Shown here in pieces: positions 59,063 to 64,000 of a stretch of DNA of 64,000 nt. A program made the position numbers and the translations under genes. Below the pieces are notes generated by a model that saw nothing but the letters and a program-made list of their open reading frames with translations, was not told the origin of the DNA and did no database searches. Positions within the stretch are counted from its first letter, which is position 1; the number at the start of each line of letters is the position of its first letter. Origin of the DNA: VRUE01 sp036271315 (GTDB lineage: Bacteria > Actinomycetota > Thermoleophilia > Solirubrobacterales > 70-9); contig DATBAV010000011.1 in NCBI GenBank assembly GCA_036271315.1, positions 1 to 64,000 of the forward strand. Direction: 5' to 3'.

Positions 59063-61819
59063 ATGTCAACCATCCATTCGCGCGAGATACTCTCCTCGCG
59101 GCTGGGGCACCTCCGCGGTCGAAACGATAACTACGCATTCGTTGTCGGCTCCGGCCTGACGGCGCCACGAGTTCCCGATGTAAGCGCAGCGCTCCAGTGG
59201 ATGAAGGCGGAGCTGGGCGGAAGCCCTGAGGATCGGGCGACATTCGACGCGGCGGTGCGCAATAAGGCGGGCGGCGAGCGGTATCAGGCCGCCGCCGAGA
59301 TCCTTCTTGGCCTCCGCGGCCAGCAGGCTCTCAACATGACCGTGCGGTCCATGGTGCTGAACGCACACAAGCCCAGTATCGAGGCGCTTGCCGCCGGCAA
59401 GCTGACGGCAAGCGATTTTGATGAGGATTACTGTGCGGCTGCGGAACGCGATCTCAGCGGCTGGATTGTCCCATCGGCCGTTCAGGGCCTCGCTGACCTC
59501 CTTCTCTCGACTGCGGCCGACCACGACGGTCTTGTCCTGACCACCAATTTCGACCCTCTCGTGGAGATCGCGGTGCGACGTGCTGGGGGAACGGCGATAA
59601 CCAAGATCTTCGACGCCGACGGACGGCTGGAGGATGTCGCAACGGGTGGTGCGGTCGTCGTCGCACACTTGCACGGCTTCTGGCAGCGCGATGACACGGC
59701 GCACGTACCGGCTCAGTTGCGGCAGGAGAGAGTGGAACTCCAAGTCTCGCTGGAAGACGCTCTGCGGGAGAGGACAACCATCGTCGCCGGGTACGGCGGC
59801 TGGGACGATGCTTTCACCGCTGCCCTTGTAGCAGCGATTCGTCGGCACCGAGTGGGAGACCTCGACGTTCTCTGGACCTTTCGCAGCGACGACGAGGACC
59901 ACCTCTCCGAACGTCACGCGCGACTCTTCGCAAGCGTCGGATTCGTTCCAGGACGCGTCACCTTCTACCGCGGCGTCGACTGCGAGTCTCTCTTCGACAT
60001 GATCGCCGGCGCCCAGGCGCCGAGCGCCGAGGATGGAGGCGCGGCGGCGCCGGCTGTCGATGACTTTCGTTCGCCGCTCGAGGCCTTCACCGCTATAACC
60101 CCGACCCTTCTTACCGAACAAGAGTCTGTACGCGGCTCCGACCTCATTCGCTTTTTCGACGGTCAGATGCCAACTTGGCGAACTGCGCTTTCGCCAGACG
60201 TTCCTTTGCTAGGTCCGGCGAAAGGTGCGCTTGACGTGCTGACAGCGGGGAACGAACCGGACGCCCTCGGTGTGACGCTTCTCGCGGGGCCGGCGGGCGA
60301 AGGGAAGTCGACCGCGCTGCGTCAGGTTGCCGCTGCGTGCGTCGCCGGCGGAGACTGGCGCGTACTTTGGCGAGAGTCCGGCGTGCAGGGGCGCATTGAT
60401 GTCTCCGAGCTACAACAAGGCGATCGGCCATGGCTGCTGGTCATCGATGACGCCGACGTCGTCGCGAAGGAATGCTTTGAGGTGCTCCGAAGTCTGCACG
60501 AACACGGTCGTAAAGATGTGGCTTTCCTTCTTGCCGCGCGCACCACCGATTGGCGGGCCGAGCGTAACCAGTCACGACCATGGTCTAGCTACGCTCAGTT
60601 TGTCACGATTCCGGTTGAGGGTCTGGATAGCCAAGACGCATCGGCCATCGTGGAGGCATGGTCGACGGCAGGCGAGGCGGGCCTCGGCGATCTGGCGCGA
60701 ATACAGGAGCCGGAGCGAAGGAGCGAGGCTCTCCTCCGTGCGGCACAGGAGGAAGCCGCCGGCAGCGAAGGTTGTCTCTTCGGCGCGATGCTTCGAGTGA
60801 GGATCGGCGATGGTTTGGACGACCACGTTCGGACGCTCGGTGAGCGCCTTGAGGGCATTGGTCTCGATTCGGGTGCGACCTTGCTTCAGGCATTCCTCTG
60901 CGTAGCTTGCGTTCACGCTCAGGGTGTGACAACTCTTCGACCGGAGGCGCTGGCAGCCGCGCTCGGGATAGCGCGAAATAGAATCTACGGGGAGGTAATT
61001 TGGCCTCTCGGCGAGGAGGCGGCTCTCACTCATGCCGGTTCTCACCTAATGATTAGGCACCGGTCCATCGCAGAGGTGGCGGTGCGCCTTGCCGACGATT
61101 GGGGGCAGGACATTGGCGAGATCTACTACGCCATCCTGAAGGGAACGGTCCGGACCTTTCGCGAAGGCGGATACGTCCCTGACCTCGCCGGCATTGTCTA
61201 TCTACCAGGCAAGCTTCGTGGCGATCCTCGCGTTGCACTACGTGCTGCCGAAGGGGCATATGACGAGGAACCGGAAAGGCTTAACTTCCGGACCAGCCTC
61301 TGCAGCGCAATGCGGAAAGCGGGCCGCGCGGGGGAGGGCATGAAGTTGGCCCGCAGCACATACGACGAACTCGACTCGATGGTCGATCCGCAGGGAGCGA
61401 GGGCACTACTCTACGAGTGGGCGGTATGCGCTGGAATAACCGGAAACGTCATGCTCAACGCCTATCTAGCAATCTGGTCTCTGGCTGATCATCCTACCCC
61501 CAAGGCCCAACGACTTAGTCGGATCCACCTCGAAATGGTGTTGCCCGGTCTATCGGAGTCGCTCGATTTGATGGCAAAGAAGGTCGATGACCCTTGGCCA
61601 ACTGCAGTAAGGACGGCGGTGATGGAGATCCGCGACCGCCTGATGGGGAAGCTCGACGGTCCAGGGAATCTGGACCAGCCGATCGACCGGTTTAAGGAAC
61701 TCTCCGACAGACTCTCAGGCGTGGTTAAGGAAGCCGATCCCCACGCAGTCACCTCTTCCGACCCCATGACCTTCGCTCAGGTCAAGAAGATGGTCGAGCA
61801 GATGGCCACAGCTCCATAA
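59063..61819 (+). CDS. SIR2-STAND NTPase, putative anti-phage defence protein
   Basis: The 918-aa protein begins with a SIR2-like NADase domain (about 20-315): FVVGSGLTAPRVPDV, the LTTNFDPLVE motif with catalytic Asn162, HLHG near 202-205, and VAGYGGWDDAF near 241. A P-loop NTPase of the STAND type follows, with Walker A LLAGPAGEGKSTALRQ (about 407-422), Walker B PWLLVIDDAD (456-465) and AARTTDWR. The C-terminal 300 residues are helical and may be the sensor. By architecture this is Avs5-like; such proteins detect phage proteins and deplete NAD. Its lower GC and mixed codon use differ from its neighbours, which suggests transfer. No ribosome binding site precedes the ATG. Confidence 0.85.
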   Translation: MSTIHSREILSSRLGHLRGRNDNYAFVVGSGLTAPRVPDVSAALQWMKAELGGSPEDRATFDAAVRNKAGGERYQAAAEILLGLRGQQALNMTVRSMVLNAHKPSIEALAAGKLTASDFDEDYCAAAERDLSGWIVPSAVQGLADLLLSTAADHDGLVLTTNFDPLVEIAVRRAGGTAITKIFDADGRLEDVATGGAVVVAHLHGFWQRDDTAHVPAQLRQERVELQVSLEDALRERTTIVAGYGGWDDAFTAALVAAIRRHRVGDLDVLWTFRSDDEDHLSERHARLFASVGFVPGRVTFYRGVDCESLFDMIAGAQAPSAEDGGAAAPAVDDFRSPLEAFTAITPTLLTEQESVRGSDLIRFFDGQMPTWRTALSPDVPLLGPAKGALDVLTAGNEPDALGVTLLAGPAGEGKSTALRQVAAACVAGGDWRVLWRESGVQGRIDVSELQQGDRPWLLVIDDADVVAKECFEVLRSLHEHGRKDVAFLLAARTTDWRAERNQSRPWSSYAQFVTIPVEGLDSQDASAIVEAWSTAGEAGLGDLARIQEPERRSEALLRAAQEEAAGSEGCLFGAMLRVRIGDGLDDHVRTLGERLEGIGLDSGATLLQAFLCVACVHAQGVTTLRPEALAAALGIARNRIYGEVIWPLGEEAALTHAGSHLMIRHRSIAEVAVRLADDWGQDIGEIYYAILKGTVRTFREGGYVPDLAGIVYLPGKLRGDPRVALRAAEGAYDEEPERLNFRTSLCSAMRKAGRAGEGMKLARSTYDELDSMVDPQGARALLYEWAVCAGITGNVMLNAYLAIWSLADHPTPKAQRLSRIHLEMVLPGLSESLDLMAKKVDDPWPTAVRTAVMEIRDRLMGKLDGPGNLDQPIDRFKELSDRLSGVVKEADPHAVTSSDPMTFAQVKKMVEQMATAP

Positions 61820-61881
61820 GCCTGTTCGAGGGGGGAAGCGACGACCGTGAGTGATCACTCGTGGTCGGCCTGATGTGTCCG
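61819..61881. repeat. 63-bp imperfect direct repeat, left copy
   Basis: Starting in the SIR2 gene's stop codon, 63 bases align without gaps to 63749-63811, with about 40 identical by hand count. Within it, 61842-61867 forms a dyad with 13-nt arms and two wobble pairs. The two copies bracket the TIR gene. The rest of the 312-bp gap up to 62131 shows no gene and no further structure, apart from weak coding-like scraps. Confidence 0.5.
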
Positions 61882-62119
61882 CAGTTCGGTCAGAGGGGAT
61901 AGGCGCGGCGCATGCAGCGATCGAACTGAGGCACGGTGAACGCCGCAAGGCCGTGGCCCGGTGTGAATAGCAGCCCCTTCTCCTCGCTCGGATGATGATC
62001 CGAGGGCAAGGGTGCCGACTACCGGCGCCGGGGGGCATCTGTGCCTGCTCGATGAGCCGCGGGGGCTCCGAGGTCGCCTTGGCGCTCGAAGCTGTCGCTT
62101 AGGAGGTCGGCCTAGCTGA

Positions 62120-62125
62120 GAAAAT
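62120..62125 (+). promoter_or_regulatory. Putative -10 box of the TIR-domain gene
   Basis: GAAAAT ends 6 nt before the ATG with no Shine-Dalgarno sequence. It is a poorer -10 match than the others in the window. Confidence 0.3.
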
Positions 62126-62131
62126 CACCGT

Positions 62132-63484
62132 ATGGACTCTCGCCACGAAGACGCGTTGCGCCGCATCCGCCAGGCCGATAAGGCGTGGAGCGATGACGGC
62201 CACGAGCCGGAGCTCTTCCGACTACACCACCGCGGCGGGATGGAGAGCCACATCGATCATCCCCGCTGGGACCGGGCTTGGGCTGTCCCCTCGGAGCACA
62301 CCATCGACGACCTCGAGGAAATGGGCTACCTGCGGGTCGAGCCCCATTTCGACAAGCGTCGCTCGTTTGTGCTGACGCCGGATGGACGGCGCAAGGCTGA
62401 GGAGCCGACTGGCGGCTCCTCTTACACCGATGCCGAACGACAGGAGTACGCGAAGAAGGCGGACGCCGAATTGGCGCTGGCGATCGAGACTTTCTTCGGG
62501 CAGGTCGGAAATGAGACGTTTACGGCCGATGACCTCGCCGCTGCGGTTCCGATGCCGAAGTTCGAGATCACGGCCGCCGTGCACTGGCTGCGGCTCGCCC
62601 ATGCCGAGGGCAAGGTCTCGCCGGCTGGAGGCGGCTGGCGCGTGAATGTCGATGGGTCCGGCCCGACCTTTCACGTGCGTGTCGTGCCGGCCAAGGCCCG
62701 CGACCAGCTAAGCGGCCCGATTTACGCCCTTGATCTGACAGAGGCGGAGGTGCTGGAGAAATTCGTCGCCCCCTACCAGGAGCGGTTGGCGCTGAGCTGG
62801 GACGATCGCACCCTGAGCAGCTACCGCAAGCCGAAGATCGGACGGCTCTACGAGTCCGGGGCCGAGACGGTGGCGCGGATCCGCGAGAGTCTGAAGCACT
62901 CGACGATGGTCCATGTGCCCAACCAGGCCGAGGAGCTCTTTTTCGATAAAACGGTTCAGGACGTGACCGAGCAATACATCGGCCCGGACGAGCCGCTCAA
63001 GGTGGATCCCGAGTTGGCCCCCACGGGCCGGCTCGCGCGTCCGGGCGGCAAGAAGAAGATCTTCCTCGTCCACGGCCACTCCCGCAAGGACGAGCTCGCC
63101 CGCTTCCTGGAACGCAGCACCGGCGTCGACGTCACGATTCTCGAAGAGCAGCCGGGCCGCGGGCGGACGATCATCGAGAAGTTCGAAGGCGAGGCCGGCG
63201 GGGCGGCCTTCGCCGTCGTCCTACTCACCGCCGACGACGTCGGCGCAGCCATGGACGAGCAGGCGAATCTGCGCCCCCGCGCGCGCCAGAACGTCGTGCT
63301 GGAGCTCGGCTACTTCGTCGGCCGCATTGGCCGCGAAAACGTCGTCGCGCTACATGACCCCGAGGTCGAGCTGCCATCCGATTACACCGGCGTCGAGTAC
63401 GTACCGCTCGACGGCGACTGGAAGCACAAGCTGATGACCGAGCTGGGTGCCGCCGGCTTCGACGTCAAGCACCCGGGCAGCTAA
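62132..63484 (+). CDS. Protein with C-terminal PF10137-type TIR-like NADase domain
   Basis: The 450-aa protein ends with a TIR-like nucleotide-binding domain (about 307-450). It has KIFLVHGHSRKDELARFLE, EEQPGRGRTIIEKFE, and RQNVVLELGYFVGRIGRENV with the likely catalytic Glu391, the hallmark of the family found as effector in CBASS, Pycsar and stand-alone systems. Residues 1-95 look like a winged-helix region (TIDDLEEMGYLRVEPHFDKR). The middle (about 170-290) is not recognised and may be the sensor. No cyclase gene is adjacent, so activation must be different from CBASS or Pycsar. It lies 312 nt behind the SIR2-STAND gene, on the same strand. Confidence 0.85.
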   Translation: MDSRHEDALRRIRQADKAWSDDGHEPELFRLHHRGGMESHIDHPRWDRAWAVPSEHTIDDLEEMGYLRVEPHFDKRRSFVLTPDGRRKAEEPTGGSSYTDAERQEYAKKADAELALAIETFFGQVGNETFTADDLAAAVPMPKFEITAAVHWLRLAHAEGKVSPAGGGWRVNVDGSGPTFHVRVVPAKARDQLSGPIYALDLTEAEVLEKFVAPYQERLALSWDDRTLSSYRKPKIGRLYESGAETVARIRESLKHSTMVHVPNQAEELFFDKTVQDVTEQYIGPDEPLKVDPELAPTGRLARPGGKKKIFLVHGHSRKDELARFLERSTGVDVTILEEQPGRGRTIIEKFEGEAGGAAFAVVLLTADDVGAAMDEQANLRPRARQNVVLELGYFVGRIGRENVVALHDPEVELPSDYTGVEYVPLDGDWKHKLMTELGAAGFDVKHPGS

Positions 63485-63540
63485 GTAACGCCTTCACCGA
63501 GACCTCTTGCTGCGAGCGCGGTGCGGATTCCCGCGCCCGT

Positions 63541-63645
63541 CGCGCTGTCGGCCTGGAGGGAGCGCGCCCGTACGACCTGCGTCACAGCTTCGTCTCGTTC
63601 CGCCTGATGCGGACGACGAGGAGGGGAGCAGGAAATCCCTGCTAA
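63541..63645 (+). pseudogene. Tyrosine recombinase (phage integrase) remnant
   Basis: Translation of this stretch gives AVGLEGARPYDLRHSFVSF, which matches the conserved box around the catalytic H-x-x-R of tyrosine recombinases (YDLRHSF). Reading upstream the frame loses similarity within about 40 codons; downstream it runs out of similarity after SFVSFRL and meets a stop at 63643. The start, the first catalytic Arg and the active tyrosine are gone. It is therefore a decayed integrase and marks a former mobile element. Positions 63646-63748 show nothing else except a short direct repeat of GGAGGGCACG. Confidence 0.7.
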
Positions 63646-63748
63646 TCCCTACAACCCCATCAGCTTGCCGAGGATCTCCTTCATGAGTTCCGAGCATGGC
63701 ACGGGAGGGCACGCGGGATCATCGGAGGGCACGGATTCCCAGCAAATC

Positions 63749-63811
63749 AGCCTGTTTGGGAACGGGTGCGATGATCAGTCGTGATCAGGGGTGGCTCGGA
63801 CAATGTGTCCG
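63749..63811. repeat. 63-bp imperfect direct repeat, right copy
   Basis: This is the partner of the copy at the end of the SIR2 gene. It contains TGATCA twice (63772-63777 and 63782-63787) and ends with the palindrome CGGACA-ATG-TGTCCG (63797-63811), which could be an operator for the gene that follows. Confidence 0.5.
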
Positions 63812-63845
63812 AATCGTGTCCGCCAGGAGCTTCCCGCCCCGGCGC

Positions 63846-63851
63846 TACCAT
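63846..63851 (+). promoter_or_regulatory. Putative -10 box of the antitoxin-like gene
   Basis: TACCAT ends 7 nt before the GTG start with no Shine-Dalgarno sequence. Confidence 0.45.
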
Positions 63852-63858
63852 TCCTGAC

Positions 63859-64000
63859 GTGGCCGCATCGCCAACCACCCGCGTCGAGATCGACACCGAT
63901 CTACTCGACCGCCTGCGCAAGCGTCGCCCCGAGCGGAGCGACCGCGAGCTGCTCGAAAGCGCCGTTCGCATCCAGCTGGGACGTGAGGCAATCGCCCGCG
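63859..64000 (+). CDS. Ribbon-helix-helix-like antitoxin (VapB type), partial
   Basis: The 47 residues visible before the window ends (TTRVEIDTDLLDRLRKRRP, then RSDRELLESAVRIQLGREAI) have the beta-strand/helix/helix plan of small RHH antitoxins that pair with PIN or RelE toxins. A palindrome CGGACA-N3-TGTCCG upstream would be the autoregulatory site. The toxin gene, if any, lies beyond the window. The gene starts at GTG with a leaderless-type -10. Confidence 0.6.
   Translation, partial: MAASPTTRVEIDTDLLDRLRKRRPERSDRELLESAVRIQLGREAIAR

Noticed and set aside
61900..62110. Coding-like scraps between the SIR2-STAND and TIR genes.
   Set aside because: All frames are short and interrupted, and no conserved motif could be recognised; reported only as part of the intergenic gap.
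62132..63484. Assignment of the TIR-like gene to CBASS or Pycsar.
   Set aside because: No CD-NTase or cyclase gene is adjacent and no SAVED or STING domain could be recognised, so only the effector domain type is claimed.
63701..63735. GGAGGGCACG occurring twice, considered as a CRISPR-like or att repeat.
   Set aside because: Only two short copies close together, with no spacer-repeat periodicity; no CRISPR array or cas gene is present in the window.

Overview
The window reads as a piece of a GC-rich, Gram-positive actinobacterial chromosome. The best guess is the deep-branching Thermoleophilia/Solirubrobacterales lineage. The reasons are the actinobacterial rpmJ-rpsM-rpsK-rpsD-rpoA-rplQ order, the SigB/SigF-type partner-switch genes, F420/deazaflavin-type and GMC oxidoreductases, FadD15-like acyl-CoA ligase, frequent GTG and TTG starts, and many start codons lying 6-8 nt behind a TANNNT-like -10 box with no Shine-Dalgarno sequence (leaderless type). 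The assignment is inferred from gene content only.

Layout. 1-3.2 kb: ribosomal protein/RNA polymerase alpha operon. 3.2-8.2 kb: minus-strand block truA, ligA, surE and a PBP4-type carboxypeptidase. 8.2-14.8 kb: two convergent patatin-like lipases, an acyl-CoA ligase and a small HTH protein. 14.9-20.8 kb: a membrane thioredoxin-fold protein, tRNA-Pro(CGG), a DHFR-like reductase, a secreted clan-A glycosidase, a SpoIIE phosphatase and an MscS channel. 20.9-22.7 kb: an RsbW-like anti-sigma factor and a SigB/SigF-type sigma factor, with two divergent SigB-type promoters ahead of the anti-sigma gene and the channel. 22.7-28.5 kb: an MFS porter with an unusual C-terminal domain, superoxide dismutase, GMC oxidoreductase, rubredoxin, LemA and a DUF3137-like protein.

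28.6-32.0 kb is a TasA/SipW-type export cluster: three related small secreted proteins, a larger secreted protein and a SipW-like signal peptidase. Its main operon is preceded by a convincing c-di-GMP-I (GEMM-I) riboswitch. 32-41.7 kb: Nudix, ECF sigma/DUF4349 pair, bioA, a MarR-MFS drug-efflux unit, yaaA, and bioB-bioF-bioD. 41.7-52 kb: GH3 hydrolase, a sensor diguanylate cyclase, AlkA-like glycosylase, enoyl-CoA hydratase, a small biotin carrier, glycosyltransferase, amidase, TetR, glycerol kinase, PlsC and an AiiA-like lactonase. 52-59 kb: SDRs, F420-type oxidoreductase, GNAT, VOC, small membrane proteins, SixA phosphatase, GH114 and a secreted amidase.

59-64 kb is an accessory region. It holds a 918-aa SIR2-STAND NTPase and a 450-aa protein ending in a PF10137-type TIR-like domain, both with recognisable NAD-hydrolase motifs. 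A broken tyrosine recombinase fragment, an imperfect 63-bp direct repeat flanking the TIR gene, and the start of a ribbon-helix-helix-like antitoxin gene follow. This looks like an anti-phage island and is the strongest candidate for a little-described system here.

Between genes the window also carries six long, almost perfect inverted repeats of unrelated sequence. No CRISPR array, rRNA or intact insertion sequence was seen.
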